Below are positions 12,262-25,800 of a stretch of DNA of 64,000 nt, piece by piece. Positions within the stretch are counted from its first letter, which is position 1, and every line of letters starts with the position of its first letter. Position numbers and translations under genes: made by a program. The notes under the pieces are model-generated. The model saw nothing but the letters and a program-made list of their open reading frames with translations, searched no databases and had not been told where the DNA came from. Source of the DNA: Mytilus californianus. Taxonomy: Eukaryota; Mollusca; Bivalvia; Mytilida; Mytilidae. The DNA is taken from the NCBI RefSeq assembly GCF_021869535.1, contig NW_026262690.1, positions 14,099,001-14,163,000 on the forward strand. Direction: 5' to 3'.

Positions 12262-12660
12262 CGGTTTGGAAGAGTTGGCGTACACTTTAGTATTTGGAGG
12301 TATCTTGTACCCGTTTCTATATCAGTACATTAGTTTACCCCCCTTTTTAGCGATTCAGGAACAACTTGTTCGTATTTTGTCATTTGAGTTAATATATACA
12401 TTTCACTGAGTTCGAACGGAGCATCTTTTATTGTAACATTCGTAATATTTTTCTCCACATCATATAAAATAGCTGCTCTATTTCGTATTGAAACACCAGA
12501 TACCAAAAGTTTTTGTTTTATTCTCAGTTCATTGAGGGTTATAACACACGACTTCTCTGTTATTTTTATGTCATTTCGTGAAATTTCTTTTTCCAACGAT
12601 TCTAATATTTCTTCATGCGTTATACCTTTATAAAATTTATGACTAAATTGTAGTGAAAAA
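12262..12660 (-). pseudogene. LINE ORF1 fragment
   Basis: Minus-strand frame with HEEILESLEKEISRNDIK, SGVSIRNRAAILYDVEKNIT, NVTIKDAPFELSEMYILT and, after a break, DIETGTRYLQILKC. I recall this pattern (V-x-x-D-V-x-K-x-I-T-N-V-T-I-K-D-A-P-x-E-L and I-E-T/N-G-T-R-Y-L-Q) from ORF1 nucleic-acid-binding proteins of mollusc retroelements. It lies upstream of ORF2 in the same orientation and is cut at 12262 by a 539-bp tandem repeat, so it is likely the same insertion or a sister copy. Confidence 0.55.
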
Positions 12661-13069
12661 TCTCATTTGATTGTCTCTGTTTGTGTTAGCGAGTGATGAG
12701 TAGATGACATGTTGATATAGATCTAGTACAATTATATCATATAGCTCTTCAACTGTTTCGGTACTTATACATCCCTCGGATTTCAAATGTTTGGCTTTGA
12801 GCGTTCCTGATGAAGGTAAATCCAGAAAAGCGCTTCGGACGCATGAAATTATTTAACGTGTTGTTTTCAATTTTTTATAGTATTGTAAACAGTCAAGTTT
12901 GAAATGTCAATACATTATTTAAACACAATTCTCCCAGTTTGGAAACTTACGATCATTTCGATGAAATTTCCGGGGAAAAAAAGCTTCCTGAAACTCTTAA
13001 AACTAAGATTTTATGAATATTTTCCAGAGCACAAAAATCACCGCCATGCACATCAAGGGCAGACAATCC
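12661..13069. other. Spacer with a short mussel repeat
   Basis: Contains gagcgttcctgatgaaggta and agaaaagcgcttcggacgca at about 12795-12845, a short repeat I know from mussel sequences. Otherwise nothing is recognised. Confidence 0.5.
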
Positions 13070-13330
13070 GTCCCTGAAGAGCATTGAACACCAAAAATTA
13101 CAAACAGAAAACGGTTAAGGTCATCTTTGCCTGAGAGTAGAAATATCTTACTGTTTCTGATGATCCAATAAAGGGAACAGTAGTATACCGCTGTTCAATA
13201 GTCATAAATCGATTTAACTGAAACAAATCCGGGTCACAAACCAAAACAAAGGGAATCACATTAACTTTAAGAGGAAAACAACGAAACAACATAAATACTA
13301 TTAACATAGAATATATACAAAATGACCTTT
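13070..13330. repeat. Dispersed mussel repeat related to 37070-37570
   Basis: Shares gaagagcattga.caccaaaa, aatcgatt..aa.aaacaaatccgggt.acaaac and aagaggaaaacaacgacacaac with the longer copy in intron 4. No coding content. Confidence 0.75.
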
Positions 13331-14087
13331 TCACTAATAATTCATGTCAAGACGAAGTGCTGACTTGTGACAGTTTATTCTGCAATTTATTTGATTCCTA
13401 TCTTTTAATTGCAATATTATTTTGCATGTTTATAATAATTTTTACCAATATACACACTAGTAAATTTATTTTAGTCTTTAATAAGGGTCATTTTGATCTT
13501 AGCATCATCTGCAAAGTCTGCACAAAACATTATTCAATCATTTTCAGTCTTTCAGTCAATTTTCAGACTTAAGAATAGCGGTTATTCAGTACTGTTCAGA
13601 CAATTTGCATACAGTCAATTCAATACTGTAGTGTAGCTTTTCAGACAATTCAGTATGATGTTGATCTGTACGGTTAAATACTGGAACATTTACCACAGTA
13701 GATAAGTCTGTTAATTTTCTAGTGTCAACAACTCACAATTGAGATTATAACTAAACAAGAGGAAAAATTAAACATTAAAATAAATATCAGTTGAACTGTT
13801 ATTAAACTTTGACCCAAGATTACTTGTTTCCTGTTATTGTCCAACAAAAGCTGCTATCGATGCTTATTTGATCCATAAGTCATTAGAGATTTGTTTACAG
13901 ATTAAAAATTGTCAATTGTTTTATTTGGATTAATCTTGTATTGCTAAAGAAATTTCTTTTGGAGTCATTATTCATCGTTCCTAGGTAATCAAATATTTCC
14001 TTAAAATGACCATAACATCTTATAAAGTTAGTGCGTTAAATATCCTAAATGTTTAGAAATAATTCAACACCTTGTTTATATAAAATT

Positions 14088-14630
14088 AAGAAGATGTGGT
14101 ATGATTGCCAATGAGAAAACTCTTCACAAGAGACAACATGACACAGAAATAAACTACTATAGGTCACCGTACTGCCTTCAACAATATGTAAAACCCATAC
14201 CATTTATTCAGCTATAAAATCCCTTATGGAACAAATGTAAAACAATTCATACGAGAAAACTAACGGCCTGATTTATGTACAAAATAATGAACGAAAAACA
14301 TATACAGCAACAAACGACAACCAAAGAATTTCTCCTGACCTGGGACAGGCACATTCCGAATGTGGCGGGGTTAAACTAGTTTGAAGGCGCCAACCCTCCC
14401 CCTAACTTGGGACAGTGGTGTTACATTACAACATAAGAACACACTATAAAAATCATTTGAAAAGTCTTAACTCATCAGATAGATACAAAGCAGAAATACA
14501 TCTAACAAAAACACAGAGTGGACGTGGCAGTGTACTTATACATCCCCACAACAAAAAGACACTAAGTACAGATCTGAGAGTAATCGCAGTTACTGACAGC
14601 TAGTTCAAAGCTAACAATAACAACTAATAA
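14088..14630 (+). repeat. Dispersed mussel repeat 'A', long copy
   Basis: Begins aagaagatgtggtatgattg, then ccaatgagaaaact. It contains cacc.tac.gccttcaac, cgagaaaactaacggcctga, aatgtggcggggtt and ccaaccctcccc, and ends near cgcagttactgacagctagt. About 540 bases. Further copies or parts are listed below. It is a high-copy non-coding repeat in mussels. Confidence 0.85.
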
Positions 14631-16562
14631 AAAATCGTGCATCTAAGTTCATTTGTAATACATGTTTATAAGTACGTCTGAACCAGTGACAACTCTACAA
14701 CAGATTAATCCATCGGATCACCAGCAGTGATGGTGATACATGGCTGTGTACATTCTGTATATACATATTTCAGCACAATACTTTTCAGCTGAAATATGAC
14801 ATTATGGTATGTGCATTTTGCAGAAATGCAGCTATGCTGATCCTACGAATTTATAAGCATGCCGTTACTGATATATTTTACCTAAAGTTACCAATTTGAA
14901 GAAAGGAAATATCAGTCACTGCTTTTAAAACACATACAGATATATTACTCTCTACATATATTTGAGTTCACGCTTATTGTAGTTGTTGTTGTTTACCATT
15001 GTGTTCTCTAGTGCATTTAGGTGATTAACGTATAAACAGTTTAAAGCACATGAAACATGTTTCATTCCAGTTCACATATTTATTAAAATTTGGTATATCA
15101 AATTTACTTCGGGCACTATTCTGGATCGTGTTCTATAATAACAATGAAGGGATGCTGTAAGAAATTTACTTAAACGAAGTATATCTGCCAATATTCCAGC
15201 TTACAAAGTTTACATAGTTTCTGTACCGAAACATTATGACATTTGAGGAAACTTTAAAAACACACTGTGATTCATTATTATTTATCTTTGCTTAACTTAA
15301 ACCTGAATCATCGATTTAGGTTAATTTCGTCCAAAGTGATTTTTTATTTTACAGTTTTTTCTGTACACTTTTGTTTTCCTTCGATCGATATCATCAAAGA
15401 TGTAGCTCTAGGTTCTCTCTAAACTAGATTCATAATGATATGTATGTCGCTGGTTAGAAACGTATATCTTAGTTTTTCTACTTAGAGCTTGTCATTGTTT
15501 CTATTGTGAGGACACTTGCCTATGTTTGAAGACATAATGATGACCTTAAGATATATTTGTGTTGCGATGAATGTTTTAGTTGCCATAATACAAACATATC
15601 TCTTTATTGATATAGTCAGTGAAAAACCTAGGAATAGGTTTAAAATAATTTTTTAATCTGTCTATAAAATATCAAATATCAGATTCAAAATCCGAACAAT
15701 AAATTTGAGTAACTATATGTTGTACCAGAGAAGCTAGTCATCCCTTGTTTATGGTGTCTTCAATTATAATTCTATATGTCTGTGGTGGAATTCTTTTATT
15801 TACATTCTGACGACAATTATCAAATTGACAAAATATGATCTGTTGGAAGATAATTGATAGACTTAAATGTTGGAAAGCCCGAGAAAAAACAATGCAGTTA
15901 TAGAAGTAAGAGAAAGAATATAGAAGTTTACCGCACCATATATCGTGTGATATCTTGTTTTTTCCACATCTTCATATTTTTATTTTTGCATTTAATTTCT
16001 TTTGTGCCTGTGGTAGTACTTTTTCTGCTTGATCATTGAAACCCCCTCAGAACACATGATACGTTTGAAATCAGACAGATAATAATCATGCTACGAAATT
16101 ATTGATCAAGAAATAAGCTTACGTCCGAAAAATACAGTAGGCAATCAAAACATATATGCCGAAAAAACAGTTATAGCTTGGGCCAACAGAACCACTTAAA
16201 GACAGAATAAATATGCACATATGACGCTAAAGAGCAGAGTAAATTCAAGCTCCATAAATTTAATTTACACCTTTTGTACATCTGACGTTCGATGATTTTA
16301 AGAGTAGCTTACTCGGGGGAACGGGACATAAAGTTATTAATCAAGGAATGATTATGTTCGATCTTAAATTGATAGCCGTCAGCGGTTTTTCTGTGATCGT
16401 AAAAATAAGTTTTATGCGATATGTTATTGATTTACCTGAAAATTATCATCCAACTGAAATGAAGATATCATCAATATAAGAAAATTTACAATCATTTAAA
16501 CCTTACTCCTAAATTGTTTGATAGTTGGGGAATTTTATTACTATATTTATTCTTATCATAAT
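14631..16562. other. Upstream region of the cyclase gene, no element recognised
   Basis: A+T-rich sequence before the first coding exon. The promoter should lie here or, if a non-coding exon exists, further left. I could not support a TATA box or initiator from context. Confidence 0.5.
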
Positions 16563-16851
16563 ATGTTTATTTATGTATTGTGGAATATTGTTTTGTATAT
16601 CTGTACTGTACTTGGAACGAATATAACAATATGTACTATAATGGTGAACGGCGGAACACTACCTTACGAATATAAAAAGAGTGGCCCTGCCGTTGACATT
16701 GCAATAGAAAAGATTAAATCTATGTATTCAGAAGTATTCGATGTGAATTATATCTACAGGGATGCTGGTTTGAAATGTTCAGAAAATGGATTTGGTGCAA
16801 TTGCAGCAGATGTTTATTACAACGACAATATTGATGTTTTTATTGGTCCAG
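16563..16851 (+). CDS. Receptor guanylyl cyclase exon 1 (signal peptide and start of ectodomain)
   Basis: Codes residues 1-96. I chose the ATG at 16563 because a hydrophobic signal peptide ([18 protein letters not shown]) follows at once. An in-frame ATG at 16518 would add 15 residues in front. The mature part starts near [10 protein letters not shown] and carries [19 protein letters not shown], the classic first helix of ANF-type binding domains, then DVFIGPG. The donor is CCAG|gtttgt and the exon ends in phase 1. No promoter element could be identified upstream, and an untranslated exon further left is possible. Confidence 0.88.
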
Positions 16852-19800
16852 GTTTGTAAACCTTTTCAAGAATACAATTGTTACTTTTCATGTACACAAA
16901 CAACCAGCCAAACACACAATAAGACAACAGGAAAATATATTAAAAAAAAAATAAAACCTTGGCAGAAGAAATTTAAGGTAATTCATTTCATTTATAGAAT
17001 TCGGAGTGGTGTCAACATTCTTTGAATTTTTTGACAGATTTATCCTTAATGACGAATGCACTGCATTTAATTATGCATATTTATTGATGATGTCATTTTT
17101 ATCTCTTACGCCTTTAAATTTAGCGAGTTTTCTGAACAAAAGGGGCATTATTCCTTTTCTTTTAATTTACAAATTATTAATGGTAAAGACGACGAATAAA
17201 TCTAAATGAACATTTTGTTAAAGGTATTTCTCGTAACTTTAAAAAGACTTATAAAGTTTTGTTTTCATTTTTATCATTTCAATCGTCAATCTGAATAGTT
17301 GAGCATCCTTTCCGCAGGAAAAATCAAACAGAAGAAACAAGCAAATTGAAATCCCCTGTTGTCAAGTTTGTTTAACGAAACCAATACCTTATGAATTTGA
17401 TAAAAAAAAAACATAATGTTATTAATAAGGTTAAGCACAGAAGAAGTTCATCACTTCCATTTTCAATAAGCATCTCGACCCTCCCTTGTAACACCAAGCA
17501 GTTGTAGATAATGATGAAATAAGCTTGCGATTACCACCTATATAGTTAGTTTCAATATTATAACAACTAAATTTGCTGCTGTGGACTTGCCAAAGAAACG
17601 ACATATAATTGATATTTGAGAGTAAACAATGCGTTGATGGTAGAATCAATATTTGATCATATCAACCTAAAGATTGCTTATTGACTTAAATCTGTTACTG
17701 TTTGGAAATAATATGCCTAAATTTGAACTTGATAATCAAGATTTGTTTTAAGTCTATGGGATAATATAAGAGATCTGATAGAACCATTTTGCATTCAGAA
17801 TACAACACACCACACACATAAAACTCAAACACGTACATTCTTTCTTCTTTACTTCAGATATATTGATGATGTTTTTTCCAATAACAATCCGAACTTTTCT
17901 GATTGGGTTCCATTAATATATCCCCCAGAACTAGAAATTAAAGAAACAACAGACGCGGCTTCCTCCGCCTCATTTTTAGACTTATACCTCGAATTTGACA
18001 TACACAGTCATCTCAGTACCAGAATCTATGACAAACGAGACGATTTTAATTTTAAAATTATCAATTTCCCCCACCTTAGTAGCAATATACCAACTTTACC
18101 TGCATATGGGATATACATTTCCCAACTTATTCGGTATGCAAGAGCTTGAAGCTCCTACTCAGACTTTGTAAAACGTCACCAGTGTCTGAGCAGAAAGTTG
18201 ATGAACCAGGGGTATGTCAAAGAACGTCTCGTCATTTTTCTAAAAAAGTTCATCGGAAGGTACCAAGACCTTGTTGATAAATATTCCGTATCAACTTCAC
18301 AAATAATACATGATGGTCTTGAAGTATAGATTCTGCGTACTGACGCTGTTTATTATCTTAATAACGTGTTAAAGTGTTCTTTTATTTGTCTTTATTAATA
18401 TTACTTTTAATGTTTGGTCTGTTTTTGGTGATATACATTTGACGTGGCTCTGTACTTATGCATCCCGTCATTGTGTTGTTTGTATTATTTTTCATTTTTA
18501 CGTATGTGCTTTGTCCGTGTGACTTTATATGTTTCTTTGATACATATGATGTGTCTCTGTACTTTAAACATCCCGCCATTGTGTTATTGTTCTATAATAA
18601 TTTTTGCATACTTTAAACGACAAAATTATTTTATATCTCTACCTGTGTGACGTTTACATTCTGACGTCAAACACGCGATTCTACGCCAGAGTTAATGTTA
18701 AAATTACGATTCGGTCCAAGTGCTTAAAATACCTTGATCCTTTATGGGTTGATTTGGCAAATATAAATAAAATACAAAAATAAGTAAGAAATGAACGAGG
18801 TTGTTAAATGTGATATATGCTTTTTTGTGCTTCTTTGTTAAATATTTGTTTGTTTTTGTTGTGATTAAGATTGTGACACGGTGTTGACTGCTGTTCCCCT
18901 ATTTTGACATGTTTACCTTTTATGTCTGTTTGTTTTATTTACGCATCGTTGTCAATATAATGGAATTTGATGCGACTGTCATACAAGTGAGAGATTTAGC
19001 GCTATGAAACCAGGTTCAATCCACCATTTTCTACATAAGAAAATGCCTGTACCAAGTCAGGAATATGACAGTTGTTGTCCAGTCGTTTGATGTGTTTGTG
19101 CTTTTGATTTTGCCATTTGATTAGGGACTTTCCGTTTTGAATTTTCCTCGGAGTTCAGTATTTTTGTGATTTAACTTTTTTCGTTATCCATCTATCTTCA
19201 CATTAGATATTACTTAAGATAGATTAACGTATAACTTATAGTTTTAAATGCAATTGTAAAACACTCAGGTGAAACATTCATGAGTGCGTAGTAGTTATGA
19301 TAGAAGTTGCGATGGTGATTTTTTTTTATGCCACACTCAAACACTAACTAAATGTTTACATTTGACGTATTGGACATGTATGCTTATTGTTTTTTAAATG
19401 CAATTGTAAAAACACTCACATGAAACATTTATGGGTGCGTAGTGTTTATGATAGAAGTTGTGCTCGTGACTTTTTTTTCCAAAATCGTGAGTTAACGAAA
19501 TGTATAAACTTTTACGTGACATTTGACACTTTGAGAACTTAATTAATCCTATTAAACTTTGAGCTTTTGCTATTGCGCAAAGATTTTCAAAGTTTTTAAA
19601 CCTGTTTTCTCATAAAAGATTTTAAATTTTCAAAATAATGTCCTCGAAATTCTTGGGTAAAATTTTATCAAAGACTCCCCTTCTATGACAAATCTGCTAA
19701 TTAATCTAAAATGGTGCAATTTACCAATCACAGACTTACTAAAGTATAAAGTTTGTGCAAATAATGATGCAAGTTCTTAGTCAAGTTTACGAGCAAAATT

Positions 19801-22800
19801 TTAAAACAAAACAGATTTCAATTTTGAAATTTGTTACTTTGTAGTTGCTGAGATATATTCGTCTTAAATTATACAGCAGGAAATATTTCTTTTTTTAATA
19901 TTAGTTTTTCTGGTTCTTGCGCTTACATACAGAAAACATGACTAATCGGAAGATTATTGTAAATGTCAATCACAATAAGGCACGAACTAAAGATAATCGT
20001 CACAAAGAAAACTTAAGGCGAAGAATACGTAATAAACTACTCTCTAGATTTAACATGTTAAAGGTGCTTGTGAATACATAAAAGAACAACCTGTTGGCGT
20101 AACCGTTTCAGAATTTGAAGTGCAAGCTTCTGATTTTTATATTATAATACTACAAATATACAAAAGAAACAAAACGTACGACGTAATACGACAAGGGAGA
20201 CGATTCTTCGTTTCCAATTGTTAATAATCCTTTTTGGACAGTGATGATTTTATAGCCCTTCTTACGGCTTGTATATTTCCCAACGTGTTCTCCATGATAG
20301 TGTCTGACGTTTTAGATTTCAATGAATGTTATCTATGTATTACTGATTAATTATTAAGTCTGTGATTTCGTAAGCATATATCATTTCATAGATACAAAGA
20401 TTTGTTTTGAAGTTTGGCTACACCAGTAGAATTCCTACTAAAAAATGGTATATCAGAACATTATTGTTACGGTTGTGTTGTTTATAAAGCACGTACATTT
20501 AAATACGATATATGTGAACTTATTTATCCTCTGAATAAATGTAATCTTAAAGGACATTGAATATTGTTTTAACGGTAATGCTCCTACATCCTGTCGATGT
20601 TATGTCGAGGCCACGATTTTCTCAGACGATTATGACGTTAAATCTGTTGAATATATACTAATTGATACTTTAGTCTTGGAAAACATGATTTATGTATTAG
20701 TTTTAATTGGCTTTGAACTAGCTTTCAGTAACTGCGAGTACTTTTAGATTGGTACTGTGGATCTTTTGACTTTAAGTCAGTTGTTTTCCTTGTGCTGCGT
20801 ACCGAGTAACGCTATTTTCCCCAACAGATTTTTAAAGTGTGTTTTAATGGTTTGCTGTTACACCACTGTAACAGGTTAATATGTTAACCCCGCCACATTC
20901 TATATGTGCCTGTAATTTATTGGTAACTTAGTGTTATATATGGAGTATTTATTTCCAACTGATTGATCGTATTTTCGATATACAACAAGTAACCTGGTCC
21001 TTTGTGTGCTTTTTTGTTCAAATTTTTTACGCATCAAATGGAAATAATACTGTATATTTATACATTCTTGGCCTTCAAATTTCTTTTTTCGAGCGTTTCT
21101 GGTGAAAATTAATATATAAAAGCGCATCAGATGCACAAAATACATAAAGTGATATTTTCATTATACATTTGGTGCGTGTGAAGTGATTAACTTATTTACT
21201 TCTCCAGGAACGATATAAACAAGAAAGCTAAATTGTCTATCAACATTTAAGGATTTTATATGACCGAAAGGGTACTTCAGAAATATCCCAACCAATCTAA
21301 GATCAATGCTTACTTAGAAAAGCCATGTATCGAGAACACGAAAAATAGAGAATTGTTGTCAACGCTTGAGAATGTTCATTAAATTTAAGAAGTGTCAAAT
21401 TGATCACTTCGACAGAAGTTCTTTTTTCAGGAATTTTATAGCGACCAATCAAGGGAAATTCGATTTAATCTCGGATCTTGCAAACGTCAATCAAATTTAG
21501 CACCAGAAGATGTGTTAATTGTCGAAATGATGATCTAGTGCATTAAAATCGGTACTATAGTTAATGTTTCTAATTTTCTTAAAATAAGTCAACACCATAG
21601 TTGTAAAAGTACACAAGAAAAAATCCCAACCAATCCCCTCCAGTTACGATTTGAAGATAATGTCAACAAATTACATTCTATTTTATCATGCTGTGTAGTT
21701 GAAATGTTACTTTCCCCCAAAAAATATGAACGGGATAGACAACACCTATTTATTTTTTACACAAAAATAAGATTGTGCCATTCTGGTAAATATAGTTCGA
21801 TGAGGATATTAGTTTTTTTTTTAACCTCGCCTAAGTTAAAAGTATGTTTACTGTAGGAAATTGTGATTACCCTTCGTGTAGAGGCGCTGATTTAACGACA
21901 GTTAGTGACAATATCACGTTTTATGTAGACCAAGCTTACAATGCAATTCGGATATCCATGTTCTAATGCAACATAAACAAAACGTCCCATTACGGTCATT
22001 ATTTCGGTCTACATAACTCAAGTTCCGGATTTCAAAATGGCGAGTCACTTAACTTACTGTCAGAAAAACCATGTTTTACCTGCTTGCTTTTCTCATTTGA
22101 AAGTTATCATCCAAAGCATTGTTTTCCTTTGTAATTCTGAATACTAATTTTCAACATTTTTGTTTTGATTTGGAATACTTATTTCCATTAAACAAAACAA
22201 ACACTCATTAAAAATACCAGGCTTACAACGCTTATGACGGAAGACGCAAGTTTCGTCTACATAAGACTCATCAGTGACACTCAATTGATTGATTGGTTGG
22301 TGTTTAACGCCACTTTCAGTGCTTTTGGCTATTTCGTGGCGGTCAGTTCACACAGACTTAGTGGTGACAAGCTATTGGTACAGCAGGTGAACTACTTAGA
22401 CCGCTCGGCCACCGATTCCCCTAGTGACGCTCGAACCAAAACAGTTGGAAGGTCAAATCAAATACGAAGTTGAAGAGCATTAGAAATTGAAATTTAAAAA
22501 AAAAACGGTGATAACCTCGGGGACGAAACGTCCACCAGCAGTGGCATCGATCCAGTGATTGTAAAAACTCATCAAAGATAAATATGCGTATGTTCCAACT
22601 TAAAGCTTGTGAATTGCAAATATCCTGTAAATAGATTTGTAAATTATAAACTTTTTATTAAAATCCAACCGACGGCCCTATTTTTCTGTCTCCTTATATT
22701 ATGAGTGCCAATTCCAAATTAAAAGACAAATTGAAATAATTGGTCTTGCTTTGTTTCGTATAATAATTACCAGCATAGAAACAAATATCTTGTTTAAGGG

Positions 22801-25800
22801 AGGGATAAATCGTACTTTCTAAAAAAAATAAAAAAAACACTCTGATTAAAAAAGAAAATTCTCTGAAACTGAAATTATATCCAGTTTCTTGATTTCTTGA
22901 TTGACAGCATATCTGTTTCGTTTGAAGGAATTGTTTTCTACTAATAATCGACATTCCAATTGGAATCAACTGTGCTCCCCTTCATGCCAACTATATTCAT
23001 ATGAGGCGGACTGCTTACAGGAGCTTTTTAGGAAGACAGAAAAGAAGCTAGCATTTTCCTTCACGTTCCGCTATATATGGTGACTGCATTGATCGCATCT
23101 ATCCCATCAAACTTGAAATTAAGGAAAGAGCAGAAACAGTCGGTCTCATATCTTCACTTACATCTAGAAATTGACAATGAGGGTCGGTTGAGAACAACAA
23201 ATATTCGGCAATAGAGAGATTTCAGTTTCCCAATTATGAACTTTCGAATTTAACGTAGCATTCCAGCAACGCCTGCATATGGAGTATACATCTCCCAGTT
23301 AATTATGTATTCCACCGAATTAGACTTATTACCAAATTATTACGTACATGAGCAACATGATGGGTGTTAAATGTGGAGCAAAATCTGCCTACCTTTCCGG
23401 AGCAATTGAGATCACCCCCAGTTTTTTTATTGTGTTTTGACAGTGAAAAAGGTTTCAGATTTGGATAACATTAAGGGGATATATTTTAAATCAGAATATG
23501 TTTATATTCAGGTTTAGGTTGTTTTTCGTATGCTAATGTCAAACAAGGAACACATTTTTACTTTAGCGTGGAGCTCATTTAATCAGAACAGTCATTGTCC
23601 AGTGTACGCGCATGACTTGTTTAGACAGAATTAACCTCACTCCTTGTTTACGTCAATTGCGACAATTATTAGAACAGTCAATTTTTACAGTTAATTACCG
23701 CATTCATCTGTATATTTATATCTTATGTATATTCTCGTATATAATTTAAAAATTTACATTCTAATTTATGATTTTAAAAATCTTGGCAATAACAGAATAA
23801 AACACACGTAAAATTAAATAAGAATATATGACAAAAATAAATCATTGATACAGTTAAAAAAGTTATATGGGTTTTTACAGAAGCGACATGTCTTCATGCT
23901 CTTAGATCTTTAGGTACCAGAATGGTCATCAGATCTGTAAATTTATCGATTGTGTGGATTCGCATGGCGGGTGATGCATGCATTGCAAGAGACGCTTACC
24001 CTGTCGACACACCCGGTCTTACTCAATTTGGAGTTCATTCAATTTCCACAGGTTTTTCGGCCTTGATTTGTAAAATGTATTTATATTATGCAAACATCAG
24101 TAGACTACTGTTGCACAATTATTATACACTCCCTTTTCCTATCATCATGCATTTGACTCGAAATAGTAATGTTGTCTCATTTTTCGTATTTTTATTTATT
24201 TTTCTATGTCGTTTTAAATTAAAATAGTTCAATTAATGTCATTTGAAATTGATGAAATAAACAGCAATCAGATGAACTAATTGGCCGAATTAATTTTGGA
24301 GGGGTGGGGCTAATTCCTTAACTTTGAAAATGAAAAAGTACGTAACAATTAGTTTTAAGTGGTACCTGTATTCCATGTTATGACTAGTTTGTTGTAAATA
24401 CTATATATGGGCAATAAATATATGGGAACATACAACTTTAAATAGATTTAAGAAGATGTGGTATGAGTGCCAATGAGACAACTCTCCATCCAAGTCAAAA
24501 TTTATAAAAGTAAACCATTATAGGTCAACGTACGGTCTTCAACACGGAGCCTTGGCTCACACCGAACAGCAAGCTATAAAGGGCCCCAAAAATTACAAAT
24601 GTAAAACCATTCAAACGGGAAAACCAACGGTTTAAGTTTGTATTTGCAAACAGACCTTTCATTTAGAGCATAAACTGTATAGCTATATATATATACATAT
24701 ATATATACTGTCCCAGGTATGGGGGAGGGTTGGGCGCCTGCAAACATGTTAAACCCCGCCACATTCTGTATGTGTCTATCCTAAGTCAGGAGCATGTAAT
24801 TCAGTGGTTGTCGTTTTTTTTCTGTGTATCACATTTGTTTTTTGTTCATTATTTTGTACATAGATTAGTCTGTTAGTTTTCTCGTTTGAATTGTTTTACA
24901 CTTTATTCTATTTAAATATGAAACTTTTTTTTTGTTTTGAAGGTTGTAGTTTTGGAGTTGACGTAATTGGTAGACTTGCAGCCTCTTGGAATCTTCCAGT
25001 CATTACACCAGTTGGAACCAATGCTGTTCTGGAAGATAAAAATAATTTTCCAACACTAACACGGCTTTCCTATAATATGAATACAATCTCACAGATGTAC
25101 TTGAGTATATTTAGTAGGTATAATTGGACAGACGTTACAATTATAACTGACGTTACCAAGTCATTTTTTAGAATTGTTAAAGACAGTTTAATGGAAGCAT
25201 TCCAATATGCTGGGGTCAATGTGGAACGAATTTTGTTTAATACTTCAAAACACTATGACATTGGAAGCCATCTAAAGCAGGCAAGGCTTAGATCTAGAGG
25301 TAAATGTTATTTTTATATACATGTATCATAGTTAACGAGTATTTTGCAGCAAAAAACAAATCGTAATTGTTTTATAAATTTAACAATGAATTCAATCGTT
25401 TATCATGTATTGAAGTTATTGTTTGCTCAATTTATATTATTATCACGAAGTCTTATTTATGCCATATAACTCATGATATCTTGTGTAAAGAAGGGAAACA
25501 TTAACTTTCGTAAAAAACTGATACAAAAAACTTTTTGACAACCAATTTTTCAAGTTTGTTGGACGTGAACAATTCATATAGGCCTCTCAAGAAGACAAAC
25601 TTCTGTATCAAGCTATGTGACGTACTGTCACTGTAAAACTGTTACAGCTTGGTGATTATTGTGTACACTTAATCACATCTATTCTGTTATACTTGAAATA
25701 AAGGATATCATCGAAACAGTTTTCAGTCTGCTTGATATCTGGGATTTATTCTGAAATAAACAGTAAGGGTTGGGTAACAACTAAGGTTTAAAATCAATAA

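Noticed and set aside
22400-22422. A tRNA gene on the minus strand
   Set aside because: Only the tRNA 5' half with box A is present, followed by SINE body and tail, and target duplications flank it.
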